DNA of 48,937 nt from Treponema sp. (GTDB lineage: Bacteria; Spirochaetota; Spirochaetia; Treponematales; Treponemataceae), in NCBI GenBank assembly GCA_017468745.1, contig JAFUHS010000149.1, positions 1-48,937 on the forward strand. The letters are read 5' to 3'. A program made the position numbers and the translations under genes. Below, piece after piece: positions 1 through 9,855 of the stretch. The notes under the pieces are model-generated. The model did no database searches. It had not been told where the DNA came from and saw only the letters and a program-made list of their open reading frames with translations. Numbering within the stretch: position 1 is the stretch's first letter; every line of letters begins with the position of its first letter.

Positions 1-1616
<1,616 letters not shown>

Positions 1617-1631
1617 AGTTTTCTCCGTCAC

Positions 1632-1715
1632 ATGGGGATTTTAAGGGGCTGGCCCCTTAGGAGAGGGGGTAGCGGCCAACTGCGTGGACGCTAGGGGTAG
1701 ACTTCCCCCTTATTA
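1632..1715. repeat. Intergenic palindromic repeat, copy 2 (inverted relative to copy 1)
   Basis: The spacer between pepM and the decarboxylase gene contains AAGGGGC-TG-GCCCCTT, a 7-bp perfect hairpin, then a second imperfect stem rich in GGGG and CCCC runs. Its reverse complement follows the block order of the 400-487 spacer (CCCCTA, short G/C palindrome, TACCCC, TCTCCT, GGGG..CCCC). It is probably a mobile or spreading intergenic hairpin family. Confidence 0.55.
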
Positions 1716-1733
1716 TTTTCTGCCTCTCCAGAT

Positions 1734-3035
1734 TTATTTTGTTCCCGGTATAAGTTCCAGGATTTCTTTAATGGGCATGCACATGTCGTTTACTTCAAGC
1801 GAGCGTTCTGCCTGCAGGATTGTCTCGGCACATTTGCGCATTGCAGGGTATGAGGCGCGGAGCATGTGGTTTGCATAGATGATTATGTTTGCCCCCCATT
1901 CGCCCAGCTCCTTTTCGGTAAACTGGTTGTAGGTGGTGGGAACGAGCACTATCGGAATGTTCTTGTATTCGGCACGGAACTTTGCGCAGAATTCCTTGAT
2001 GTCCATGCCGCTCTTGTCCTTTGAGTGAATCATAACGCCGTCGGCCCCGGCCTTGACCGCAGCGAATGCCTTTGCTATTGCCTCGTCAACGCTGTAGCCC
2101 GCGATGATTTCCTCAATGCGGGCAATAATCATAAAGTCTTTTGTGACCTGGGCTTTTTTCCCCGCACTGATTTTCTCGCAGAATTCTTCTTCGGTAGCCA
2201 GAACCTGCTTGGCTTCTGTTCCGAAAAGCGAATTCTTTTTAAGACCTTTTTTGTCCTCGATTATGACGGCAGAAACACCGTTCCGCTCCAGTGTGCGCAC
2301 GGTAAAGACAAAATGCTCCGGAATGTCGCCGGTGTCGCCGTCGTAGATAATGGGTTTTGTGGTACATTCAAGAATGTCGGTGAGGCTTTGCATACGCGTA
2401 GTAAGGTCTACTGCCTCAATGTCAGGCTTTCCCTTGCTGGTTGAGTCGGTGAGGGATGAAGACCACATGCCGTCAAACTGATGGATGCCGTCTTCTTTGG
2501 TGACCTGGGCGTGCTCCGCGATAAGTCCGCTTAAACCGCTGTGGGCTTCAAGAATGCGCACCACAGGCTTTGCCGCCAGAAGTCGGCGCAGGGTAGCCCG
2601 GCGGATGTCAGGGGTGGTTCCGATGGTAGAGGCGTTTTCTGCAAGGGCGGTGGAGTTGATGCCTTTAGTGTAGGGGATTTCTACAATTTGACCGCCCCAT
2701 TCCTTTACGGCCTCATAGCAGTCTTCGCGGATTTTTGAAAGGTAATTTGTCTTCCAGTCATCTCCGTGAATCATGATGTCAGGCTTGTATTTTTTGAGGT
2801 TGGGAACATAGCTCCAGTCTTCCTGTGGAACGACTTTTGCCACTCCCTTGATGTTTTCCAGTACCTGCTTGCGCTGATCGTAGGTGAGGTATGGAAGGCG
2901 TTTGTGGCTTACAATCGCGCTGTCGGTAAGGAGACCGATTATAAGCTCACCCCTTTTTGCGCCTTCATTAATTATATTGATAATTCCAGGATGAATGATG
3001 TCACCGGTGATTCCGAGATATACTGTCTTACTCAT
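1734..3035 (-). CDS. pepM: Phosphoenolpyruvate mutase with N-terminal cytidylyltransferase-like domain
   Basis: The enzyme isomerises phosphoenolpyruvate to phosphonopyruvate, the entry step of nearly all biological C-P bond formation. Residues 1 to about 130 form a GlmR/TagD-like nucleotidyltransferase domain (YLGITGDIIHPGIINIINEG, MIHGDDWK, YTKGINSTAL). The PEP mutase domain follows, with the hallmark EDKKGLKKNSLFG segment, IYDGDTGD for metal binding, and MIIARIEE. The nucleotidyltransferase HxGH motif reads HPGI, so its second histidine is missing. The start at 3035 (MSKT) is chosen because of the GGAG-type site and because the 3086 start would lie deep inside the previous gene; even so it overlaps that gene's stop by eight bases, suggesting translational coupling. 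The main function is certain; activity of the N-terminal domain is not. Confidence 0.95.
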   Translation of the reverse strand: MSKTVYLGITGDIIHPGIINIINEGAKRGELIIGLLTDSAIVSHKRLPYLTYDQRKQVLENIKGVAKVVPQEDWSYVPNLKKYKPDIMIHGDDWKTNYLSKIREDCYEAVKEWGGQIVEIPYTKGINSTALAENASTIGTTPDIRRATLRRLLAAKPVVRILEAHSGLSGLIAEHAQVTKEDGIHQFDGMWSSSLTDSTSKGKPDIEAVDLTTRMQSLTDILECTTKPIIYDGDTGDIPEHFVFTVRTLERNGVSAVIIEDKKGLKKNSLFGTEAKQVLATEEEFCEKISAGKKAQVTKDFMIIARIEEIIAGYSVDEAIAKAFAAVKAGADGVMIHSKDKSGMDIKEFCAKFRAEYKNIPIVLVPTTYNQFTEKELGEWGANIIIYANHMLRASYPAMRKCAETILQAERSLEVNDMCMPIKEILELIPGTK

Positions 3036-4305
3036 TCCTTTTCTCCTCTGCTTTTGTGTTTTCATTTTGTTTTGAAAGCGTTTCAATCATGTAGTCTGTG
3101 ATTCTCTTTCCAGCCTCGCCCTCATGCATCCAGGCTTCTGCCTTTGCCGCATGTCGGGCCAGCTCAAGGTCTTTTGAATCGCTCACAGATTGAATTACTT
3201 CCTTAATGTTTGCAAACTCTTCTTCTTTTAATTCTGTACCGAATTTTCTGAGCACCGAATACTGCCATAGTTCTTTGTCGCCCAAATCATAAGCATCATA
3301 AGGCCGTAAATCCATGCCGGCGTTTACATACATAACCGGCTTGTCGCACAAGAAGGTGTAGTCAAAAATGATGCCGGAAAAATCCGAAATCATGATGTCT
3401 GCTTTTTTGAGGGAGAAAATGTTCTGCCGCTCGTAATCCCAGACGATATTCGCATTGTCTTTGTATCGCTCTGTCAGTCGTGCAAGCATGTCCGCCTCGC
3501 TCTTCTTTGATTGAGGGTGAGGCCGTACGATGATTCGCCAGCCGGTTTCCGAAAGAGGATCAAGAAGCTTTTCTCCATATTTTTTGAGAATGCCCACATC
3601 GCCCCAGCTTGGAGAAAGCAAAACTGTAAAGGGGTGGTTTTCTTCGACTGGAATCGCCGCAATATTTTCTTTGTAGACATCAAGATAAGGGCAGCCGACA
3701 GTAACCAGGTCTTTTTCTTTGATTCCACGCTGTTTTTCAAGGAAGCGGATGTCGGTCTTCTGATAATCACCTGTGAGCAAGACGGAATCAAAAAAATCAA
3801 GACCAAAAAGCCTGTAAGTAGTCGCATCGTTTGGCATATGGAGAACATGGCTGTAATGCTTGACCCGTTTGCTTCGTTTTAGCTGATAAACCTGTAGACC
3901 AGGTGTGGTCATGAGAACAAATCCGGCTGAAAGCATGTTGAGCTTTGCAAAAGCCGCGTTTCCCTCTCCGATGAATTCAGGTTTTACGAATTGATAATTC
4001 TGTTCAAAAACAGGATCGGTCTTTGAAGATGTGTAGTAAGTAAGAGCGATTTTTCTCGCTTCAAATTCGTCACAGACAGGCTTGAAAGTGTTCCAGTACT
4101 GGTTTCCCTCATTGTAAATGACATAGGGCTTATAGGAAGCGTCGAGCTGAGCACTTCCGTCTTTTTTGCCAGAGAGAATAAGCTTGACTTTGATGAGGGC
4201 AGCTTTTCCTAAGAAAAAGAGAGTTGCCGCTGCACCGATAAGAATTGAGAAAAGCATGCTTCCCGTACCTGGGTCGATGTAAAGTAAGAAAAAATTATTC
4301 ATCAT
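3028..4305 (-). CDS. CDP-glycerol glycerophosphotransferase-like protein (TagB/TagF family)
   Basis: The N-terminus has a short membrane segment with the motif IDPGTGSMLF (residues about 10-20). The main part is a GT-B-fold polyol-phosphate transferase: HMPNDATTYRLFG near the middle, RPHPQSKKS, and ADIMISDFSGIIFDYTFL near the C-terminus, the conserved motifs of TagB/TagF proteins that move phosphoglycerol or phosphoribitol from CDP onto a lipid-linked acceptor. It acts at the inner face of the cytoplasmic membrane. It starts by an ATGA overlap with the upstream fusion gene and runs eight bases into pepM. Known members use CDP-alditols; since the operon should make a CDP-phosphonate, transfer of aminoethylphosphonate or a related group is an attractive inference, not shown by the sequence. 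Confidence 0.85.
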   Translation of the reverse strand: MMNNFFLLYIDPGTGSMLFSILIGAAATLFFLGKAALIKVKLILSGKKDGSAQLDASYKPYVIYNEGNQYWNTFKPVCDEFEARKIALTYYTSSKTDPVFEQNYQFVKPEFIGEGNAAFAKLNMLSAGFVLMTTPGLQVYQLKRSKRVKHYSHVLHMPNDATTYRLFGLDFFDSVLLTGDYQKTDIRFLEKQRGIKEKDLVTVGCPYLDVYKENIAAIPVEENHPFTVLLSPSWGDVGILKKYGEKLLDPLSETGWRIIVRPHPQSKKSEADMLARLTERYKDNANIVWDYERQNIFSLKKADIMISDFSGIIFDYTFLCDKPVMYVNAGMDLRPYDAYDLGDKELWQYSVLRKFGTELKEEEFANIKEVIQSVSDSKDLELARHAAKAEAWMHEGEAGKRITDYMIETLSKQNENTKAEEKRNE

Positions 4306-7007
4306 TTTATTCCTTGCTGCCAGTTTTTGGCTTCAAAAATATTATCTGAGACTGTGTACCAGTCTTCATCGGGAACTCGGTATGAATTGATATTGTTTGC
4401 GCCTGGAGACCATGTGTGTGTAAGGACAATTCCCGAAGCTTTTTTGCCTTCCAGAGGCACAGGTAAAATTTCTTTTCCTGTAAATGGATTTTTCGGGTGT
4501 TCTATGATGTCCTTAAATGCAAGGGAAGGAACATCGGCATTGGTCATAAAATCCATATTGGTTACCATTTTTCCACCGGCATTAAAATCTTTGACAAAAA
4601 GAATCGGGTGATTGTGATCAGGATTATAGTCAAAGGACCATGGTTTTTCAAAATCCAAATTATAGCCCTCTTTTGTACCGCAGCCATGGTCACTGACAAG
4701 AATAATGCGGGTGTTATCGTAGCAATCGTTTTCTTTAAGCCAGTTAATCCAGTCCGCAATGCGTTTGTAAGTGGCAATATTTGAGTCTATAGCATGCCAG
4801 TCACAGATTGCTTCCGGACCTTTATTTGTGACTTTTATCGCAGGATCATAATTCGGTGCCTGCAAGTCTGTGTTTGAATGAGGCGTTTCGTTTACAATAG
4901 TAGTATAGGTATTTGTTTCTGCGGTGAAGTCAGTCAGTTGCGGTAAGAATGCCAGCCCGGAATAGTAGTCAATATATTCCATGACATCGGAAGTTTGCTC
5001 GTCTGAAGACCACCAGTGACCATCCTGATAAACGGCATCGCGTACAAATGTAGGAACTTCCTTAAAAAGACTGAACCAGACGAGGTTTCGCATGATAGCA
5101 TTGCTGGTTATATTTTCCTTTACCTTGTCAGGATTCTGTTTGACCCAAAGACTTGTATATTTCCGCTCTATGTTGAGGCCGGTGATTTTCGGATACGGGT
5201 TACAGATGCTCATGTCTGCAATCCAACTGAAATTTGCCCAGCTTAAGTCCGAACAGGTTGCGGTGAAGTCCGCCTGCTCAGTGAAAACGCGGGGCATAAG
5301 AAGTAAAGCCTGATTGTGTTTGTCAATCAATTTTTCGTTTGTGCGGGCATTTATTTCCTTGGGGATATATTCGTATCCACCGTATAAGCCAGGACAGCCT
5401 AAAAGAGTCCATGCATTGTAGGAAATGGTATTCTTATAGTAGGTGAAGCCTGTAAAAGTATCATACAATTCGGGGAAGGCTTCAAAAATAGGCGTGACAT
5501 AAGAGTTTTCCGCTCGGTCAAGCATAAAGACCACGACATTTTTCCCTGTTTTTGAAAGATGATAGACCGGGGAAATTGATGAGGCTTCCTGAATGTCAGA
5601 GGCAATTTCGTTTTTATAAGTGCGGTATTCGCTTTGAATCTGTATTGAATGAACGGCTGTCACTCCAAAAAGTGCAAGCAGAATTACAGAGAGAATTCCT
5701 GTCAATATGCGGGATTGCTTTATTTTTACGAGTACAAAGGGTAGCAGGATTGCAAAAAGTACCGCGAGAATATTCAGGAGAATAATGGTCTTTGACGGTG
5801 AAGAAATGGACTGAGAGAATGTAATCAAACGGGATAGAACCCCATAGTCTCCTGAAAAACAGAATGCATTGACCAGACCTGAGAAGAGCAGGATGGTGAG
5901 AAAGCTGGCAATTAAGGTTTGAATGCGATTGTGGAAGAGAAAATATACGCAAGCCGGCCAGAAGACAAGAAGCCCCAGCATTTGCAATGTCGCCGTATAC
6001 AGGAAAATGAGGGGAGAGCCGTAGCCGTCAATGCCTGAGAATTCTATGACGGATGACTTTATTATGTATGATGGAATTACAAAACCTGTCAGCAGACAAA
6101 GCGCTAGTGCCGATGTGATAAAAATTGAAAATCGTAACTTTTTGTCATCAACAACAGGTTTTAGTACAGAATCTAAGAGTCTGTTGACCGTTTTAACGGC
6201 AAAAGGCAGAAGAAGCAGAGAGGAGGCTACCACCACAAGCAAAAGACGCTTATGCAGTAAGCCCTCATGAATGAAAAGCACATAGAAATCAAGGAAGAGG
6301 ATAAAGACTGCCATCAGTATATACAGTACTTTGAGAGGATTCTTGATTTTGTAGAAAATATTCTTTACAAGACTGAATACATTGTTCATAGTCCAGTAGA
6401 GAACCAGTCCTGCCGGTGAATTATAGAGTACGACAAGGAAAATCAGAGCCATACCGTAAATCTGAATTTTATCCTTAGCTTTGAATCCTTTTGTGTATAT
6501 TGCGCCTGCAATTATGTTTATGAGGGTCATTAAGATGGGAAGAATATTGATGGGAAAAGCGCCGGCTGTAAAAATAGCATCGGGTTTTCCTAAATCTCGG
6601 ATAAAGAGAAATGATTCCCCCTGTAAAATAGGCAGACTGGAAAGAAAATTATAGGCCGCGATAAAAAAGGGAATCTGAATCAAGAGACCAAATGAAGAGC
6701 GGAGAGCCATCATTGGGTGGTAATGATTTTCCCGATAAAAGGTGGAGAGAATCATGTACTGCTCGTCACCTTTAAATGTTTCCTTGATTCGTTTTACGCC
6801 GGGTTCAAGGCGTTTTTCGGTATCCCGCTGAATCTGTTGCCACCTTTCTGCCACAATATAGAGGGGGAGACAGAGAAGTGAAACGGCAAAACTGACACCG
6901 ATAACGGAAATTCCTTCAATCTTAAAAACATCATCAAAGAGCAGGAATGCGAATTCAATAATTTGTACAAGCGGATAAATAATAAGCGTATATAAAAAAT
7001 GACCCAT
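4302..7007 (-). CDS. YidC-like domain fused to EptA/LtaS-like phosphotransferase, copy A
   Basis: Residues 1-225 look like the membrane core of YidC/Oxa1: CLPLY at the end of the first core helix, SSFGLLIQIPFFIAAY in the second, NSPAGLVLYWTMNNVFSLVK in the last. About six further hydrophobic segments follow (230-455). The periplasmic C-terminal domain (about 480-901) is of the alkaline-phosphatase superfamily: D497 in VVVFMLD, T534 in NAWTLLGCPGLYGG aligning by eye with the nucleophile Thr of EptA/MCR enzymes, H710, D773-H774 in VSDHG, and H798/H800. No CxPxR sulfatase signature is present. It probably transfers a phosphate- or phosphonate-linked group from a lipid donor at the outer face of the inner membrane. 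It leads the phosphonate operon and overlaps the next gene by four bases. The arginine of the YidC groove is replaced by Ser43. Confidence 0.8.
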   Translation of the reverse strand: MGHFLYTLIIYPLVQIIEFAFLLFDDVFKIEGISVIGVSFAVSLLCLPLYIVAERWQQIQRDTEKRLEPGVKRIKETFKGDEQYMILSTFYRENHYHPMMALRSSFGLLIQIPFFIAAYNFLSSLPILQGESFLFIRDLGKPDAIFTAGAFPINILPILMTLINIIAGAIYTKGFKAKDKIQIYGMALIFLVVLYNSPAGLVLYWTMNNVFSLVKNIFYKIKNPLKVLYILMAVFILFLDFYVLFIHEGLLHKRLLLVVVASSLLLLPFAVKTVNRLLDSVLKPVVDDKKLRFSIFITSALALCLLTGFVIPSYIIKSSVIEFSGIDGYGSPLIFLYTATLQMLGLLVFWPACVYFLFHNRIQTLIASFLTILLFSGLVNAFCFSGDYGVLSRLITFSQSISSPSKTIILLNILAVLFAILLPFVLVKIKQSRILTGILSVILLALFGVTAVHSIQIQSEYRTYKNEIASDIQEASSISPVYHLSKTGKNVVVFMLDRAENSYVTPIFEAFPELYDTFTGFTYYKNTISYNAWTLLGCPGLYGGYEYIPKEINARTNEKLIDKHNQALLLMPRVFTEQADFTATCSDLSWANFSWIADMSICNPYPKITGLNIERKYTSLWVKQNPDKVKENITSNAIMRNLVWFSLFKEVPTFVRDAVYQDGHWWSSDEQTSDVMEYIDYYSGLAFLPQLTDFTAETNTYTTIVNETPHSNTDLQAPNYDPAIKVTNKGPEAICDWHAIDSNIATYKRIADWINWLKENDCYDNTRIILVSDHGCGTKEGYNLDFEKPWSFDYNPDHNHPILFVKDFNAGGKMVTNMDFMTNADVPSLAFKDIIEHPKNPFTGKEILPVPLEGKKASGIVLTHTWSPGANNINSYRVPDEDWYTVSDNIFEAKNWQQGIK

Positions 7008-7027
7008 TGTAGTACCTAAGATAGAAT

Positions 7028-7057
7028 ATTATAACTTTAACTTAATCGAATGGTTAA
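7028..7057 (-). promoter_or_regulatory. Promoter for the phosphonate operon
   Basis: On the minus strand a perfect TATAAT lies at 7028-7033 with a weak -35 (TTAACC, 7052-7057) 18 bases upstream. Transcription would start about 14 bases before the ATG at 7007. An imperfect inverted repeat (ACTTAATC ... GGTTAAGT) covers the -35 region and could be an operator. Confidence 0.5.
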
Positions 7058-7079
7058 GTCAATGTACAGTTTTTTGTTA

Positions 7080-7108
7080 TTGATAAAGCTACTTTTAAAC
7101 TGTATTAT
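7080..7108 (+). promoter_or_regulatory. Promoter of fusion copy B, nearly leaderless
   Basis: TTGATA (7080-7085), 17-base spacer, TATTAT (7103-7108). The ATG at 7118 follows nine bases later, so the expected transcript has a leader of only two or three bases and there is no ribosome site. Confidence 0.6.
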
Positions 7109-7117
7109 TCTCTGCAT

Positions 7118-9772
7118 ATGATTGCTTCTTTTTTCCATAATATCATCATAGTTCCGATTTATGATTTGCTTGAGTTTTTTTATGTTTTCTTTGCGGCAAT
7201 CACATCGAAAGGATTTGCTGTCATCGCACTGAGTTTTGTAGTAACCTTGTTCTGTCTTCCCTTGTACATTGTCGCTGAAAAATGGCAGGAAAGGGAACGG
7301 CAGACTCAGTCCGGCATGAAGGCTATGCTTGAGCGCATTAAAACGACTTTTTCAGGCGATGAGCGCTACATGATGACGACTGCTTATTACAGGGAGCGGC
7401 ACTATCATCCGATGATGGCCCTGCGCTCATCTTTCAGTCTGCTCATCCAGATACCATTTTTTATCGCCGCATATTCGTTTCTGTCAAATGTGGAGTCGCT
7501 GCAGGGGTATCCTTTTCTTTTCATCAAAGATTTTGGCATGCCGGATGAGCTTTTACACATCGGCTCTTTTCCTGTAAATGTGCTGCCCATTGCAATGACG
7601 GTGATTAACTGCCTTGCCGGAGCGATTTATTCAAAAGGTCATCCTGTAAGTGAAAAAATCCAGATTTATGCATGTGCTCTGGTCTTTTTGGTTTTGCTCT
7701 ACAATTCCCCTGCCGGACTTGTAGTTTATTGGACTATGAACAATGTGCTTTCCCTTGTAAAAAATGTCTTCTACAAATTGAAGCATCCGGCAAAAGTATT
7801 CTACATTTTGTGCTGCATCGCCTTGTTCGGTGCGGTCATATTTGCATTTTCAACAGAAAAAAATATTTATATTGCAGGCTCATCTGCGCTCTTCCTGCTT
7901 TTGCTTGCATATCCGAAAGTTTCCGCATTGTATTCGGTTTTCATCAAAAGTCATTTCCTCTATCTTGATTCTCATAAAAAATTCCGCGCGACACTTTTTC
8001 TGTCTTCGGCTTTTGCTTTGGCAATGCTTTCAGGAGCTTTGCTTCCCTCTTTTGTCATTGAGTCGTCTCCTGTGAATTTTTGCTATGTTGATACAAATAA
8101 ATCACCTTTTGTTTTTTTGGTGACACCTTTTTTACAGTCTATGGGACTCTTTCTTCTGTGGCCGGTATGTCTCTATGCGCTTTTTTCTGACAAAGTAAAA
8201 AAAACTTTTGCCCTTGTCATGCCTCTCCTTTTCTTTACTGCGGTTGTCAACTGCTTTGTCTTTTCAGGAGAATACGGCGCGCTAAACGATGATTTAACCT
8301 TTATGCATGAAGTTGTCTTCCCTGAAAATGGAATGATGATAGGAAGCATTTGCATTTTTATTGCCGTTTGTTTTATTCTGCTGTTACTTTTATTGAAATG
8401 CCCCAAGATTGTCACTTATGCTGTCGGAATCGTAACGCTTTCTTTTGCCGCGACAACGGTAAAAAACATTGCGACTATACAGATGACCTATTCCCGCATG
8501 AATCATGATGAGCTGGCAAAAATTGAGCCCGTCTACCATCTGTCTAAGACAGAAAAGAATGTTCTAGTCATCATGCAGGATAGATTTATCTCTCAGTACA
8601 TTCCGGCAATTATTGAAGAAGCCCCTGAATTGAAAGAAAAACTTGACGGATTTGTATATTATCCCAATACGGTTTCCATGTCATATTATACCCAGTTGGG
8701 GGTACCAGGACTCTTTGGTGGCTACGATTATACGCCCTGGGAACAAAATAAGCGTACCGACAAGACCATTCAGCAGAAACACAATGAAGCCATTCTGACC
8801 ATGCCAAAGCTCTTTTTGGACAGCGGTTTTGATGTAACGGTAAGCGACATTCCCTATGAGAACTATGGTGAGGAACCTGTGGCACAGATGTATGAGGGCT
8901 ATGATATACACCGTGTCCTTGCAAAAAGAGCCTACACAAAACTTTGGTATGAACGCCAGGGAAAAGAGCCTTACCCGATTCTGACTCAGTTGCTCAAACG
9001 CAATTTTCTTTATCTGAGCATATTCAAGATTGCATTGCCTTTCTTCCGTCCCATTGTATATCACCGTTCGTGGTGGATTCAGGACAATCAGAAGATGAAG
9101 GAAAAGAGCTTTATGGACTGTTATGTACCTCTGGAGATGATGCAGGAACTGACATCGCTGGATGGCAGGAAGGGGCAGTTCCTTCTTTTGGTAAATGAGA
9201 TTACACATGAGCCTCTTTATTTGCAGGCTCCCGACTATGTTCCTGTAGATACAGTGACTGATTTTGGCAGGAGTCGATTTTCGAAATCCTCTCACTATCA
9301 TGTAGATATAGCATCACTGAAACGCTGGACTGAATTTTTCCAGTATTTAAAAGACAATGACTGTTACGACAATACTCGCATCATCATCGTTTCTGACCAT
9401 GGAGCCGGTGACAGAACTGGCTTGTTCAACGAAGAGACCTTTAACGGAAAAGATGCCAAGGAAAATGTTACGGCCTTACTGATGGTCAAGGATTTTTCCT
9501 CTCGCGGTCAATTAACCGTTGATAATTCTTTTATGACCAATGCTGACACACCCGCGCTCGCCTTGCAGGGAATTGCTGCAAATCCAAAAAATCCTTTTAC
9601 GGGAAATAGCTTGGCTGTCACAGATAAAAATGAGCATGTGCAAATCGCCTACGCTCCTGTAGAAAATATGCGTAGCCGCAAGAACACAAAATTCAAAGTG
9701 GACGATGACGAATGGTTTACCGTCCATGATGATATTTACAAAGATGAAAACTGGTCGCGCTTAAACAAATAG
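7118..9772 (+). CDS. YidC-like domain fused to EptA/LtaS-like phosphotransferase, copy B (active site altered)
   Basis: This 884-residue paralogue has the same plan as copies A and C: a YidC-like core at residues 1-225 (LLIQIPFFIAAYSFL, NSPAGLVVYWTMNNV), further membrane helices to about 450, then an alkaline-phosphatase-superfamily domain. D488, the aligned nucleophile T525 (SYYTQLGVPGLFGG), H697 and D760-H761 are kept. However, the two histidines that lie seven and nine residues before the conserved KDF in copies A and C are N783 and T785 here. The groove position of YidC is Thr43. It is a single-gene unit, divergent from copy A and convergent with copy C, with its own promoter. It may have a different substrate, or be a regulatory or inactive partner. 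Confidence 0.78.
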   Translation: MIASFFHNIIIVPIYDLLEFFYVFFAAITSKGFAVIALSFVVTLFCLPLYIVAEKWQERERQTQSGMKAMLERIKTTFSGDERYMMTTAYYRERHYHPMMALRSSFSLLIQIPFFIAAYSFLSNVESLQGYPFLFIKDFGMPDELLHIGSFPVNVLPIAMTVINCLAGAIYSKGHPVSEKIQIYACALVFLVLLYNSPAGLVVYWTMNNVLSLVKNVFYKLKHPAKVFYILCCIALFGAVIFAFSTEKNIYIAGSSALFLLLLAYPKVSALYSVFIKSHFLYLDSHKKFRATLFLSSAFALAMLSGALLPSFVIESSPVNFCYVDTNKSPFVFLVTPFLQSMGLFLLWPVCLYALFSDKVKKTFALVMPLLFFTAVVNCFVFSGEYGALNDDLTFMHEVVFPENGMMIGSICIFIAVCFILLLLLLKCPKIVTYAVGIVTLSFAATTVKNIATIQMTYSRMNHDELAKIEPVYHLSKTEKNVLVIMQDRFISQYIPAIIEEAPELKEKLDGFVYYPNTVSMSYYTQLGVPGLFGGYDYTPWEQNKRTDKTIQQKHNEAILTMPKLFLDSGFDVTVSDIPYENYGEEPVAQMYEGYDIHRVLAKRAYTKLWYERQGKEPYPILTQLLKRNFLYLSIFKIALPFFRPIVYHRSWWIQDNQKMKEKSFMDCYVPLEMMQELTSLDGRKGQFLLLVNEITHEPLYLQAPDYVPVDTVTDFGRSRFSKSSHYHVDIASLKRWTEFFQYLKDNDCYDNTRIIIVSDHGAGDRTGLFNEETFNGKDAKENVTALLMVKDFSSRGQLTVDNSFMTNADTPALALQGIAANPKNPFTGNSLAVTDKNEHVQIAYAPVENMRSRKNTKFKVDDDEWFTVHDDIYKDENWSRLNK

Positions 9773-9855
9773 AGGGGCGGAATCTGCACTTGCAAAGCGA
9801 CTGGCCTTCTTCCGAACATCAGCTTTAGCAAATCGCTGCTCCGCAAGGCTGCCTG
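9773..9855. other. Spacer between convergent fusion genes
   Basis: The gap holds nested imperfect inverted blocks (GCGGA ... AGCGA ... TCGCT ... TCCGC) that may act as a two-way terminator. There is no clear T-run, and no coding sequence is seen. Confidence 0.3.

Noticed and set aside
5390-5480. Cys-Pro in GCPGLYGG of copy A as a formylglycine sulfatase site
   Set aside because: The CxPxR signature is absent and the Cys is Val in copy B and Ser in copy C; the conserved Thr four residues earlier fits the EptA-type nucleophile instead.
4302-7007. Copy A as the housekeeping YidC insertase
   Set aside because: The groove Arg is missing, three paralogues exist in one locus, and over half of each protein is another enzyme domain.
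8681-9301. 206-codon open frame opposite copy B
   Set aside because: It is antisense to the conserved transferase domain and has no family features; its length is explained by the codon use of the real gene.
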